Shown here in pieces: positions 27,255-36,732 of a stretch of DNA of 64,000 nucleotides. The stretch's first letter is position 1. Every line of letters begins with the position of its first letter. The position numbers and the translations under genes were made by a program. Below the pieces are notes generated by a model. The model searched no databases. It was not told the origin of the DNA and saw only the letters and a program-made list of their open reading frames with translations. Source of the DNA: Staphylococcus schleiferi (lineage in GTDB: Bacteria; Bacillota; Bacilli; Staphylococcales; Staphylococcaceae); the NCBI RefSeq assembly GCF_900458895.1, contig NZ_LR962863.1, positions 372,001 through 436,000 on the forward strand, given 5' to 3'.

Positions 27255-29306
27255 TTATTCGTTTGAAGTGCCACCTTTAATATAGTCTAAAGAGTCAGCA
27301 TCTTCTTTATCGATTGTACGATAAGAAATGACACCTAGCCCTTTGACGTTAGATTCAGAGACAACGATAGAACCATCTTTATTTACCTTTTCAACAAAAG
27401 CAACGTGACCGTAGTAACGGTCCGCACCTAATTGACCAGGTTTGAAGACAACAGCAGTGTGTGCTTCAGGTTCACTTGAAACAGAGAAGCCTTTCGTTAA
27501 TGCTGAGTAAGTCCAGTCACTCGCATTACCCATATCTCCTGCGATATCCTTATCAAATTGTGCCATTCGAGAGTATACATACCAAGTACATTGACCTTGA
27601 GGGTATGGTGAAGCACTTGCCGCTCTGAATGGTTTAAAGTCACCACTTACGGCTTCGCTATTTTGTTTCATTGTATCTTCGTCTAATAATGAACCCATTT
27701 TTTTATGATCGAAGCGTGTTAAATCATAAGTTTTAATCAATGATTTTAATTTTTCGTCGTACTGTGGATCCGTTGCATATGTACCGACAAGCTCTGAAGC
27801 AGCTGTACGATAGCTGGAGCTTTCACTTTTCCATGTTCCTTTATAAATAGAAGGATTGCCATCAATACCATTTTTAATTAAATCTGCATAATCGTTTAAC
27901 GAAGCTTTACGATCTGGGTATTTTCTAAAATCTGCATGAATTTGATACATTGAGTGTCCGTCAGATTCTAATGTGTTAAAACCTACAGATTCTCCTTTAT
28001 AGCTCCCTTTCATACCGAAAAGGTTGAAATTCGGTTCGCGTGATAATGTACTTCGACCCGAATCAGATTCCAAAATCGCTTGCGCAATCATAATCGAAGC
28101 ATAAATATCTTCTTTTTGACCGATGTCATGTGCATCTTTGGCAATATCATTGATAAATTTACGCGTCGATTCTGTTGGTACAACGCGAAATGTATCGGAT
28201 GAAGATGAAGCATCATTACGACTTGGCATTTGTTCAAATAACGTTGTTTGACGTAAATGACTATTTTGAGGCAAATCTTTAAATGTTTGCGCAGGTGCTT
28301 GTTCACGTGAATGTTTCAATGCATCGGGTTCAGGGATTTGCTCATCATGACCGTTTGAATTTTTATGTTTCTGTTTCTGATAATTTTGATGTGTTTTTGT
28401 TGCGTTATCACTGTATTCATCTAAAAGTGAATCAATCATATCATCATTTTTACTTTTTGATGTTGAAGCACTGCTTTGCTCTTGATCTTGCTTGTCTTCT
28501 GAATTTGATTGTTGCGCATCTGTTTGATTGTCATCTTTATTTGAAGTTGTGTCATGTGCACTTGAATGGTCTGTTTCTGAAGATGACTGTGAATCATTCA
28601 TCTGCGGTTGTTCACTGTCTTGATCATCAGATTGTGAAGGGTTATTGTTCTCATCTTTTGTAACTGAATCATCTTTTGCAGTTGAATCGTCTTCAGAAGC
28701 GGATGTGTCTTGGTCATCACGAGATGCTTCTGAGTCAGAAGATGACTGTTGATCATTTGTAGTATGATGAGTGCCTTTTAAAATATCGTTAAGCGCATCG
28801 AAAAAGTCACGATCTTCAGGTTGAGTAGCACTTTGTTCATTATTTGAAGTGTTCTCAGCAGGTGATGCTTCGGATGAAGATGAAGCGTCACTTGACTGCG
28901 GTTCGTTTATGAAGTGACTGTTTTGTGCATCGTCACTTTGATTATTGAAAGAATGGTGGAATAGGTCGCTAAACCAGTCATTACTTTTCTTATACGTTGG
29001 CCAATTCCCAATCGAAGAAAAACTTGATTGAGATGGATGATCAAAAGTATGCGTACTATGGTTGGAACGCTTTTCTTTTGTCTTTTTATCTTGTTTTGAG
29101 TCATCTGATTTTTCAGAGGAACTCTCTTTTGAACTGTCATCATGATTGCGATCTTGTGATGTTTCTTGTTCATCATCTACATCTGAAATTTTATCTTTTA
29201 CAGTTTCTGTCGCTTTAGGTGAGGCAGCATGTGCCAAGTTTGATGTGACAGGGGGAAAGATAAGGGCTGTGGTCAATAAACCTGTGAAAATAAATTTACT
29301 TTTCAA
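27255..29306 (-). CDS. scaH: Secreted glucosaminidase-CHAP autolysin (ScaH-like)
   Basis: 683 residues from a TTG at 29306, seven bases after AAAGGAG; this start places a classic signal peptide (KSKFIFTGLLTTALIFPP) at the very N-terminus, unlike the TTG at 29345. A long Ser/Asp/Gln-rich low-complexity spacer fills about 45-335. A glucosaminidase domain follows (about 365-520) with MIAQAILESDSGRS holding the catalytic Glu. A CHAP amidase/endopeptidase domain ends the protein, with Cys in GQCTWYV and His in YYGHVAFVEKV. It cuts peptidoglycan glycan and peptide bonds during wall growth or separation. Confidence 0.88.
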   Translation of the reverse strand: MKSKFIFTGLLTTALIFPPVTSNLAHAASPKATETVKDKISDVDDEQETSQDRNHDDSSKESSSEKSDDSKQDKKTKEKRSNHSTHTFDHPSQSSFSSIGNWPTYKKSNDWFSDLFHHSFNNQSDDAQNSHFINEPQSSDASSSSEASPAENTSNNEQSATQPEDRDFFDALNDILKGTHHTTNDQQSSSDSEASRDDQDTSASEDDSTAKDDSVTKDENNNPSQSDDQDSEQPQMNDSQSSSETDHSSAHDTTSNKDDNQTDAQQSNSEDKQDQEQSSASTSKSKNDDMIDSLLDEYSDNATKTHQNYQKQKHKNSNGHDEQIPEPDALKHSREQAPAQTFKDLPQNSHLRQTTLFEQMPSRNDASSSSDTFRVVPTESTRKFINDIAKDAHDIGQKEDIYASIMIAQAILESDSGRSTLSREPNFNLFGMKGSYKGESVGFNTLESDGHSMYQIHADFRKYPDRKASLNDYADLIKNGIDGNPSIYKGTWKSESSSYRTAASELVGTYATDPQYDEKLKSLIKTYDLTRFDHKKMGSLLDEDTMKQNSEAVSGDFKPFRAASASPYPQGQCTWYVYSRMAQFDKDIAGDMGNASDWTYSALTKGFSVSSEPEAHTAVVFKPGQLGADRYYGHVAFVEKVNKDGSIVVSESNVKGLGVISYRTIDKEDADSLDYIKGGTSNE

Positions 29307-29345
29307 AGCGTTACTCCTTTTCTCTATATAGTTTTTGTCTTGCAA

Positions 29346-29610
29346 TCAAAAAGGGAGACTCATATCCTAGAAATGTAAGTCATATTTTTGGTTACGAAAC
29401 GACTCAGTTTGTATAAAAAGTGATATATGAAAGACATGATAAATGCTATACAAACTAAGGATGAACTTGTTATACTATGGTGTGTCTTTGTAACTTGTTG
29501 ACATATGTTAACTTTAATTTGAAACAACAAATAAATAAATATTGCACATACTTATATTACATGAATCATCATGATTTATAAAGTGTTTGAGTAGATATTG
29601 AGGTGAGGAA
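29346..29610. promoter_or_regulatory. Divergent promoter region scaH / yhgE with inverted repeat
   Basis: AGTTTGTATA (29406-29415) and TATACAAACT (29447-29456) are perfect 10-bp inverted repeats 31 bases apart, placed between the two divergent genes. I looked for a WalR motif pair and found none with correct spacing. The yhgE ribosome-binding site is GAGGTGAGGA just before 29611. Confidence 0.4.
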
Positions 29611-32472
29611 ATGAAGAACGCCATCAAATTATTTCTGATGGACATTAAGAAGATTGCCAAGACCCCTGGTGCAATCATCATTATCTTAGGATTAGCGATT
29701 TTACCATCCTTTTATGCTTGGTTTAACTTGGAAGCAACATGGGATCCTTATTCAAATACAAACCACATTAAAGTTGCTGTTGTAAATGAAGACAAGGGTG
29801 ATACGGTACGTAATAAAAAATTGAATGTTGGTAATCGCCTTGAGGATACTTTGAAAAAAGATACCCATTTTGATTGGCAATTTGTAAGTCGTGAAAAAGC
29901 AGATCATGATTTACGCATGGGTAAATATTACGCAGCGCTCTATATTCCAGAAGGATTTACACATCAAATTACAGGTACTTTACGTAAAGACCCACAACAA
30001 GCAAAAGTGGAATATAAAGTGAACCAAAAGCTCAACGCCATTGCGCCTAAAATGACTGACGCAGGTTCGAGCGAGATCGTGAAAAAAGCCAATCAGAAAT
30101 TTAATGAAACCGTAACGAAAGTATTGCTTAAAGAAGCAGATCGTTTAGGGATTAAACTTGAAGATGAGCTTCCAGCATATAAAAAAGTTCGTGATGGAAT
30201 TTATGCTGCAAATAACGCATTACCTAAAATTGAACGCTTCCGTGAAGGTTTGATTTACTTAAATGAACATCAAGATCAGCTTGATCAATACGCAGATAAA
30301 TTCAGAGAGTTAGATCGCTATAAAGACGATGCGGTCAATGCAACTGAGCGACTCAACCAGTTGAATGCAAGTATTCCTGCAATCAATGAGCGTGCAAAAT
30401 TAGTGGTTGCATTAGATAATTCACTCCCTGAAATTGAACGTATTTTACAAGCTGCAAGCCAAGTGCCAAACCGTTTTCCAACAATTAACAAAGGGGTGGA
30501 CATAGCGATTGGTGGCACAGATAAAGCATTGAAAGACCTCAACTCAGCACAACAGTTGTTACCTTCTATCGAGCAACGCATTCGAGCTTATGGAGAAGTT
30601 GTTAACAACGCAAGTCAAGCGAATGATCAATTAGCGAATGACGTTTCTCGTGCACAAAATCAACAAGGTCAGCAAGCAAATGTTCAAACAGCGCCACAAA
30701 GTACGCATCAGTCTCATTATCAGACAAGCCAAGTAAGTACGGCGAATGACGCGAGTGGTCAACCATTACCAAATGGACAAGTAATATCGAATGATGATGC
30801 AGCATCTTTAGAGTCTGCCTATTCAAAATCATTGCAAGATGTCAATTCAGCAGCAGCTTCGCAATTAAAAGCGACTCAAGATGATTTGGATGCTGCTAAA
30901 AATATGGGCTATGGTATTATCAGCTCAAATGACGCTTCACAATTTAAAGAACCGTTATCTCATCTTATTGCGCGTATGAACCATGCGAATAAAACAATTA
31001 GAGATTATCGCGACTTTTTATCTGATGTTGAACGTACAGAAGGCGTTAATTTGAGTGAAGCCCAAGCACAATTGAAAACAGCGCAGGATGATATTAAAGA
31101 AGCAACGAAACGCTTGAACAAGTTAAACGATGCTATTGCAGCAGGTAATTCTGGTAAAGCAGAAGCGATGGATATCATCAAACGTGTAGATCATATTCAA
31201 AAACAAATTAAAGCAGCGCAAACGATGTTGAAAAACGATGTTGCGAATAAGTTATTGGATGTTTCACACGCTTTAGGTAAAGCACTAGACAAAGGTGCAG
31301 TGACATTGAATGTTGCACAAGAAAAACTTCAAAAGGTGCAATCGATTATACGTAGCGGCCAAACGATATTATCAGATGCCAATGAGCGTTTGAAACGTTT
31401 GAGTGATACGTTACCTGCTGTTGAAGCAGAGTACATTCGTGCAATGTCAGCAGCGCAAGCTTACTTCCCAGAATTTAAGAAAAAAGTTCACAATGCGTCT
31501 GATTTTGTAAAAAATGATTTACCTGCCCTTGAAAACAAAATTTCTGAAACGACACAAACAGTTAATGAAAATTTACCAACAGCATTCGCAAAATACGACC
31601 GTTTACGTCAAATTCTTGATGCAAACCAACCGAAAGCGAAAGAAGCGCTAAGCAATCTTGCGGACTTTGCTAAAAATGATTTTCCAAGTGTTGAAAAAGA
31701 CTTGAAAAAAGCGAATAAAATATTTAAGCAATTAGATAGAGACAATACGATTGAAGAGTTGATTGATTTATTGCGTAATGACCTCAAAAAACAAGCGGGC
31801 GTCATTTCAAATCCAATCGATTTACAAAAAGAAAATGTGTTCCCAGTTAAAGATTACGGTTCAGCAAGTACACCATTCTATACAGCACTCTCTATTTGGG
31901 TAGGTGCACTGTTGCTTGTCAGCTTGCTTACAACACATAATAAGCATCCTGAATTGAAGCCATATTTAACAATACGTGAGACTTATTTAGGTAAAATGGG
32001 ACTATTTGTCGTTATGAACATGATTCAAGCGCTTATTGTTTCAATAGGGGACATCGTTATTCTGAAAGCATCGGTTGAGTCAGTATGGCTCTTTATTACC
32101 ATTTGTTTATATTCAGCCATCATATTCTCGGTTATTGTTTATACATTGGTTTCTGTATTAGGTAACCCGGGTAAAGCGCTGGCTATCGTATTATTAGTAT
32201 TACAAATTGCCGGCGGCGGTGGGACGTTCCCAATTGAGGTTACACCTCAGTTTTTCCAAACAATCCACCCGTACTTACCGTTCTCATATAGTATTGATGC
32301 ATTGAGAGAAGCAGTAGGTGGCCCTGTACCACAAATTTTAGTTTTTAAATTAACAATGCTCACAGCCTTTGGTGTCGGCTTCTTCCTTGTAGGTCTCATT
32401 GGTAAACCTTATTTAGATCCTTTAGCACAAGGACTTGCAGATAAAGCTGATAAGAGTAACATATTGGAATAA
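29611..32472 (+). CDS. YhgE/Pip family membrane protein
   Basis: 953 residues. One N-terminal membrane segment (about 20-45; APGAIIIILGLAILPSFYAWFNLEATWDPY-type start), a very long extracytoplasmic coiled-coil region rich in Ala/Gln/Lys (about 60-740), then five or six C-terminal membrane segments (about 750-935) with a polytopic ABC-2-permease-like character. The family includes the lactococcal phage infection protein and is related in layout to EsaA of the ESX system. Function in staphylococci is not established. It lies beside scaH and sasF, which points to an envelope role. Confidence 0.88.
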   Translation: MKNAIKLFLMDIKKIAKTPGAIIIILGLAILPSFYAWFNLEATWDPYSNTNHIKVAVVNEDKGDTVRNKKLNVGNRLEDTLKKDTHFDWQFVSREKADHDLRMGKYYAALYIPEGFTHQITGTLRKDPQQAKVEYKVNQKLNAIAPKMTDAGSSEIVKKANQKFNETVTKVLLKEADRLGIKLEDELPAYKKVRDGIYAANNALPKIERFREGLIYLNEHQDQLDQYADKFRELDRYKDDAVNATERLNQLNASIPAINERAKLVVALDNSLPEIERILQAASQVPNRFPTINKGVDIAIGGTDKALKDLNSAQQLLPSIEQRIRAYGEVVNNASQANDQLANDVSRAQNQQGQQANVQTAPQSTHQSHYQTSQVSTANDASGQPLPNGQVISNDDAASLESAYSKSLQDVNSAAASQLKATQDDLDAAKNMGYGIISSNDASQFKEPLSHLIARMNHANKTIRDYRDFLSDVERTEGVNLSEAQAQLKTAQDDIKEATKRLNKLNDAIAAGNSGKAEAMDIIKRVDHIQKQIKAAQTMLKNDVANKLLDVSHALGKALDKGAVTLNVAQEKLQKVQSIIRSGQTILSDANERLKRLSDTLPAVEAEYIRAMSAAQAYFPEFKKKVHNASDFVKNDLPALENKISETTQTVNENLPTAFAKYDRLRQILDANQPKAKEALSNLADFAKNDFPSVEKDLKKANKIFKQLDRDNTIEELIDLLRNDLKKQAGVISNPIDLQKENVFPVKDYGSASTPFYTALSIWVGALLLVSLLTTHNKHPELKPYLTIRETYLGKMGLFVVMNMIQALIVSIGDIVILKASVESVWLFITICLYSAIIFSVIVYTLVSVLGNPGKALAIVLLVLQIAGGGGTFPIEVTPQFFQTIHPYLPFSYSIDALREAVGGPVPQILVFKLTMLTAFGVGFFLVGLIGKPYLDPLAQGLADKADKSNILE

Positions 32473-32525
32473 TATTTTAAACGTATTTTTCGTTTGAGTT
32501 TAAAAATCAAAAGTGAATCAAAATA

Positions 32526-32581
32526 AAAGGTGTAAGTCATAGCGCAAAAATTGCATTGCGCCAAGTGGCTTACACCTTTTT
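32526..32581 (+). terminator. yhgE/pip terminator
   Basis: AAAAGGTGTAAG (32526-32537) pairs with CTTACACCTTTT (from 32569), with inner pairing AGCGCAA / TTGCGCC strengthening the stem, then a T-run. Confidence 0.85.
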
Positions 32582-32756
32582 GTATTCAAATATCTAAACG
32601 AATTGTAAGGAATTTCGTCATGCATCCAATGCTTACGAAAGTCATTTTTAACTAAATGGAGTCAAAGATTGTGACGATAATTTGAAGTGATTGGCAGAGC
32701 GAACTTTTTAGTATATAATACATATCGAATTACTAAGAAATAAAAAGGAGATTGCT

Positions 32757-33392
32757 ATGGAATTCATGGACGTGTTTGAAAAATGGGCAGAAAGATATGA
32801 TGATACGGTATTTAATACGAGCAAAGAAAACGAATATAAAGATGTCTTTGAAGGTTATTCAAAGATGTTAGACCAAATTGCACAATTATCAACAGGTGAA
32901 GTATTAGAAATTGGTGCAGGAACAGGGAATTTAACCCAACATTTAATCAATCAAGGCTTAGACGTGACGGCAATTGACCCATCAGAAGATATGAGAGCCA
33001 TTGCCAACCAAAAAGAAGGCATCCATGTGATAGAAGGTCACTTTTTAAAAATTCCAGTAGAGAAAAAATTCGATACCATCGTGTCGAGTTTTGCCTTTCA
33101 TCATTTAGATCATCAAGGCAAACAAGAAGCACTGAATTATATGAAACAATTTTTAAAACCAAATGGCCATATCGTTTTTATTGATACGTTATTTGAATCG
33201 GAAATGAATAAAAACCAAATCATTCAATACTACACAGATAAAATGTATGTCAATTTAGTCGAGGACTTACAAACCGAATACTATCCATTTAAAGATGAAC
33301 TTGAAAAGATTGTAGAAGCGGCAAATGGCACTGCAGAATTTGAACAACAAAATCGTTTTGCTTGGTTGATTCATATGAAATTTGAGCATTAA
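32757..33392 (+). CDS. Class I SAM-dependent methyltransferase
   Basis: 211 residues with a Rossmann methyltransferase core. The SAM-binding motif I is EVLEIGAGTGNLTQHL (about residues 45-60), motif II acidic residue in VTAIDPSEDM, and motif IV VSSFAFHHLDHQGK. It resembles YrrT-type small-molecule methyltransferases. AAAAGGAG lies before the ATG. A DUF2200 gene follows 27 bases later, so they may be co-transcribed. Substrate unknown. Confidence 0.85.
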   Translation: MEFMDVFEKWAERYDDTVFNTSKENEYKDVFEGYSKMLDQIAQLSTGEVLEIGAGTGNLTQHLINQGLDVTAIDPSEDMRAIANQKEGIHVIEGHFLKIPVEKKFDTIVSSFAFHHLDHQGKQEALNYMKQFLKPNGHIVFIDTLFESEMNKNQIIQYYTDKMYVNLVEDLQTEYYPFKDELEKIVEAANGTAEFEQQNRFAWLIHMKFEH

Positions 33393-33419
33393 AGTGAAAA
33401 CAAAGGTGGCGTGAATGCG

Positions 33420-33770
33420 ATGGCATACCATATTTATCATGTGGAAGTAAATGAAGTTTATCCCTATTATATGCGTAAAATGAATAAAGTAGGGAGTACG
33501 TATCAAGATGTTAATGAAATCATTTGTTGGCTCACAGGTTATTCTCAAGATATGCTTGAATCAAATTTAAAAAATGGAACGACATTTGAGATGTTTTTTA
33601 AGCAAGCGCCACACCTGAATCCACAGCGTAAAAAAATAAAAGGGATAATTTGTGGTGAACGGATTGAAGAAATGGAACCGTCACTCATGAAAGAAATTCG
33701 GTATTTAGACAAAATGATTGATGAGCGGTCACGTGGACGTTCAATGAAGCAAATTTTTCGGGAAGGTTAA
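33420..33770 (+). CDS. DUF2200 family protein
   Basis: 116 residues from the ATG at 33420; the GTG at 33411 is too close to the AGGTGG site. The sequence HIYHVEVNEVYPYYMRKMNKVGST and the later QAPHLNPQRKKIKGIICGERIEEME identify the DUF2200 family. Such proteins are small, soluble and of unknown function. It follows the methyltransferase closely. Confidence 0.8.
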   Translation: MAYHIYHVEVNEVYPYYMRKMNKVGSTYQDVNEIICWLTGYSQDMLESNLKNGTTFEMFFKQAPHLNPQRKKIKGIICGERIEEMEPSLMKEIRYLDKMIDERSRGRSMKQIFREG

Positions 33771-33833
33771 ATCTAATGACAATAGAATAATGAGACAAAA
33801 GGTTACGGGTGATGTTTCTGAGTCACTTAGGAT

Positions 33834-33883
33834 AGCGTCTGGCTAAGATGTATGGATTTACATTGAAGGTCAGGCGCTTTTTA
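33834..33883 (+). terminator. Terminator after the DUF2200 gene
   Basis: AGCGTCTGGC pairs with GTCAGGCGCT (33869-33878), allowing wobble pairs, and is followed by TTTTT. Confidence 0.65.
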
Positions 33884-33918
33884 TTGGCGTCTGATGCTTA
33901 GAGAGAAGTAACTAAATA

Positions 33919-33952
33919 AAAAAGGCGCCTCTTGACTTGAGCGCAAGAGGCG
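33919..33952 (-). terminator. Terminator of the YozE-like gene
   Basis: CGCCTCTTG (33926-33934) pairs perfectly with CAAGAGGCG (33944-33952); the A-run on the plus strand before it is a T-run for minus-strand transcripts. Confidence 0.8.
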
Positions 33953-33999
33953 TTGTTAGAGGTGATACATTCCATATAAAGTGAATGTGAGGTCTTCAT

Positions 34000-34215
34000 T
34001 TAGCTTTGTCCAAATTGCAAATAAATTGCAATCGCTCGTTTAATAACAGCTAAATTCAATTGACCGAGACATGAAGCTTCACGAAAGCATGCTAATATTT
34101 CATCGGACGTATGAAGCTCCTTAGGAAATCTAGCATCTGCATGCATATGTCTCGCCAAATCACCTAATGGGGTATCATCACCAATGTAAATCTGCATATA
34201 TTCATAAAAGCTCAA
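34000..34215 (-). CDS. YozE SAM-like (UPF0346) small protein
   Basis: 71 residues from a TTG at 34215, eight bases after GAGGTGA; the GTG at 34227 is part of that site. The protein begins SFYEYMQIYIGDDTPLGDLARHMHADARFPKEL, typical of the YozE_SAM_like domain, a small helical fold of unknown function common in Firmicutes. An extended -10 (TGTTATAAT) lies upstream at 34249-34257 on the minus strand. It is a short stand-alone gene. Confidence 0.75.
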   Translation of the reverse strand: MSFYEYMQIYIGDDTPLGDLARHMHADARFPKELHTSDEILACFREASCLGQLNLAVIKRAIAIYLQFGQS

Positions 34216-34418
34216 GTATTTAATCACCTCATTTACGAGCTAAAAAGTATTATAACATAAAGGGCGAGTCTGAAGTAAAAAATATATTCTTGAGGTCATC
34301 ATCGGGTCTGTTAACGGCGAATCCTCTTATCATTGAGCTCAAGTGAATCATTCATTGCGTTAGTGATTTATGTTATATTTTATGTATCAATGATATTTTT
34401 TATAAGTGGGGGAGCAAA

Positions 34419-35165
34419 ATGATTCAAGCAGAACAAATACTAGATAAAATGAAAAACCAAAAAATTAATTATGATAAAGTTTTACGAAAAATGATCATGA
34501 ACTGGGAAAGAGAAAACGAGCGCCCATCGATACTACTGCATAGTTGTTGTGCGCCATGTAGTACCTATACACTTGAGTTTTTGACTGAACATGCAGACGT
34601 TGCAATTTACTTTGCGAATCCTAATATTCATCCTAAAAATGAGTATCTTCGTCGTGCGCGTGTACAAGAAAAATTTGTCAATGACTTTAATGAACGTACA
34701 GGCAGTCATGTAAAATATATCGAAGTGCCATATGAACCACACGAATTTATGAAAATGGCTAAATCTCGTGGGCTAACTGAAGAACCTGAAGGCGGCGCAC
34801 GTTGTTCAGCATGTTTTGGTATGCGCCTTGAGATGGTTGCTGAAGCTGCAGTTGAAATGGGATACGATTACTTTGGTAGTGCAATCACATTGTCACCAAA
34901 GAAAAATGCACAATTGATTAATGAAATCGGCTTAGATGTACAACAAATCTATGATGTAAAATATTTACCGAGCGACTTCAAAAAAAATAAAGGATATGAG
35001 CGTTCTATTACGATGTGTCAAGATTATGATATTTTCCGCCAATGTTACTGCGGTTGTGTTTTTGCTGCTCAACAACAAGGTATCGACTTTAAGACAATTA
35101 ACCAACAAGCGAAACGCTTTTTAGATCATTTGGACCAACAAAAACAAACAGTTCCTGAAAGCTAA
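34419..35165 (+). CDS. queH: Epoxyqueuosine reductase QueH
   Basis: 248 residues. QueH carries out the last step of queuosine biosynthesis, reducing epoxyqueuosine in tRNA, with an iron-sulfur cluster. The Cys motif LHSCCAPCSTYTLEF is near residue 43, a second pair is in GGARCSACFGMRL, and QCYCGCVFA lies near the C-terminus. It is the non-orthologous alternative to cobalamin-dependent QueG. GGGGGAG precedes the ATG. The partner que genes are not in the window. Confidence 0.92.
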   Translation: MIQAEQILDKMKNQKINYDKVLRKMIMNWERENERPSILLHSCCAPCSTYTLEFLTEHADVAIYFANPNIHPKNEYLRRARVQEKFVNDFNERTGSHVKYIEVPYEPHEFMKMAKSRGLTEEPEGGARCSACFGMRLEMVAEAAVEMGYDYFGSAITLSPKKNAQLINEIGLDVQQIYDVKYLPSDFKKNKGYERSITMCQDYDIFRQCYCGCVFAAQQQGIDFKTINQQAKRFLDHLDQQKQTVPES

Positions 35166-35166
35166 T

Positions 35167-35199
35167 TTGGTGCTTAAATATTTTTTTGATATAATATCA
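35167..35199 (+). promoter_or_regulatory. nikA promoter with a dyad over the -10 box
   Basis: TTGGTG (35167-35172) and TATAAT (35190-35195) are spaced 17 bases. The -10 is the centre of TGATATAATATCA (35187-35199), a near-perfect 6-1-6 palindrome. A repressor bound here would block transcription; nickel or another metal regulator is plausible. Confidence 0.5.
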
Positions 35200-35244
35200 T
35201 AGTTAATTATTTTATTCTTATATAGAGAAAGAAGGCATTTAACT

Positions 35245-36732
35245 ATGAAATATCAGCGTTCAGTGGCATTATTTACGACGGCCTCATTATTGCTCGCAAG
35301 TTGCGGAACTTCTTCGCATTCTAAAGAGAAGATATTGGATATTGAGCTCCCTTTGAAAACAACTTCAATTGCTCCCTATGAAACGGACGTTCCTGTGCGC
35401 GTAGGTGCGGCAGAAACACTATTTAAGGTTTCAAAAAATGGTGAAATTCAACCTTGGTTAGCACAATCGTATCATTACAATTCGTCAGACCAGTTAGAAA
35501 TTAAACTTAAAGATCATATCCATTTCCAAAATGGGGTCCCACTGACGGGTGAAAAAGTTAAAAAAAGTCTAGAAATAGCATTGAAAAAGAGTCCTTTTGT
35601 TAAATCTACACTACCCATCAAAAATATTAAGGCTCAAGGCCAAAAAGTAACGATTACAACAAAATCATCCTATCCTGAACTCGCCTCTGAATTAGCTAAT
35701 CCTTATGTGGCGATTTTTGACGTGGATGCTAAAACAGATTTAAATACACATCCTGTAGGAACGGGGCCTTATCAAATCAAAAGTTATCAACGTTCACAAA
35801 AAATGAGCCTAGACCGAAATTCAAAATATTGGCATGGACAACCCAAACTTGATGGTGTGAATGTCACTTACCAAGAAGATGGAAATGCGCGTGTCAGTCA
35901 TCTAGAATCTGGACAAGCTGATTTAATCACCGATGTCCCTGTGAATCGTATTCAGCAATTAGCCAAGTCGGAACAAACAAAAATAGCGCGTGTATCAGGT
36001 TATCGAACACAGATGGTCGTTTATAATCAAGAAAGTGAAAAGATGACGCGCCCTGTCCGCCAAGCGCTAGATGCGGTCATTGATAGAAAAGGTATTGCAG
36101 AGAAAATTTCGAAAGGCTTTGCCCAGCCAGCTACAGGTCCTTTTAATGATCATCTTGATTTTATTAAGCATCAAGCAGTGAAAAAACAGAATATACAAGA
36201 TGCAAGGGCAATAATGGAAAAAGAAGGTTATAATGATGCCCGCCCTTTAAAAATTCAACTAATTACATATGAAGGTCGTCCAGAATTACCTAAAATGGCA
36301 CAAGTCATTCAGTCGGATGCCAAAAAAGCCCATATCGATATAGATATCCGAACAGTTGATGATATTGAAGGTTATTTAGCAGATCGTTCCCAGTGGGATG
36401 CAACAATGTACAGCTTTGGAACGATTCCGCGTGGGGATACAGGTTACTTCTTCAATCAAGCCTACCATCAAGATGGTTCGGTCAATAAAGGGGCCTATAA
36501 AAACTCAAAAGTGACGGCAATGATTGAACAATTAAATCATACGGTCAATCAAGGCGAACGTGAGAAACTATCTAATGACATTATTGAAACAGCCGCACGA
36601 GATATACCAGCAAGTTATATTACTTACAATGATACGGTTGATGGTCTTAACCGAAATGTGAGTCACTTTAAAGCAACACCAGAAGGCATCTATTTAGTTG
36701 ATGAAAAGATTGATATGACAAATGCGCATTAA
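35245..36732 (+). CDS. nikA: Nickel-binding lipoprotein NikA of an Opp/Nik ABC transporter
   Basis: 495 residues, SBP family 5. The lipobox LLLASCG places Cys at about residue 20. DIELPLKTTSIAPYETDVPVRVGA and YSFGTIPRGDTGYFFNQAY agree with my memory of S. aureus NikA (Opp5A), which binds nickel with histidine. It delivers the ligand to NikBC. In S. aureus nikA is separate from nikBCDE; here it heads the operon and overlaps nikB by 11 bases. Peptide binding cannot be excluded from sequence alone. Confidence 0.8.
   Translation: MKYQRSVALFTTASLLLASCGTSSHSKEKILDIELPLKTTSIAPYETDVPVRVGAAETLFKVSKNGEIQPWLAQSYHYNSSDQLEIKLKDHIHFQNGVPLTGEKVKKSLEIALKKSPFVKSTLPIKNIKAQGQKVTITTKSSYPELASELANPYVAIFDVDAKTDLNTHPVGTGPYQIKSYQRSQKMSLDRNSKYWHGQPKLDGVNVTYQEDGNARVSHLESGQADLITDVPVNRIQQLAKSEQTKIARVSGYRTQMVVYNQESEKMTRPVRQALDAVIDRKGIAEKISKGFAQPATGPFNDHLDFIKHQAVKKQNIQDARAIMEKEGYNDARPLKIQLITYEGRPELPKMAQVIQSDAKKAHIDIDIRTVDDIEGYLADRSQWDATMYSFGTIPRGDTGYFFNQAYHQDGSVNKGAYKNSKVTAMIEQLNHTVNQGEREKLSNDIIETAARDIPASYITYNDTVDGLNRNVSHFKATPEGIYLVDEKIDMTNAH

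Noticed and set aside
29346..29480. WalR-type motif upstream of the autolysin gene
   Set aside because: TGTAA-like half sites occur but never as two copies at the required 5-base spacing.
33834..33900. Fourth copy of the intergenic repeat after the DUF2200 gene
   Set aside because: It shares only a GCG-CTAAGATG-like fragment; the flanking modules and order do not match the three clear copies.
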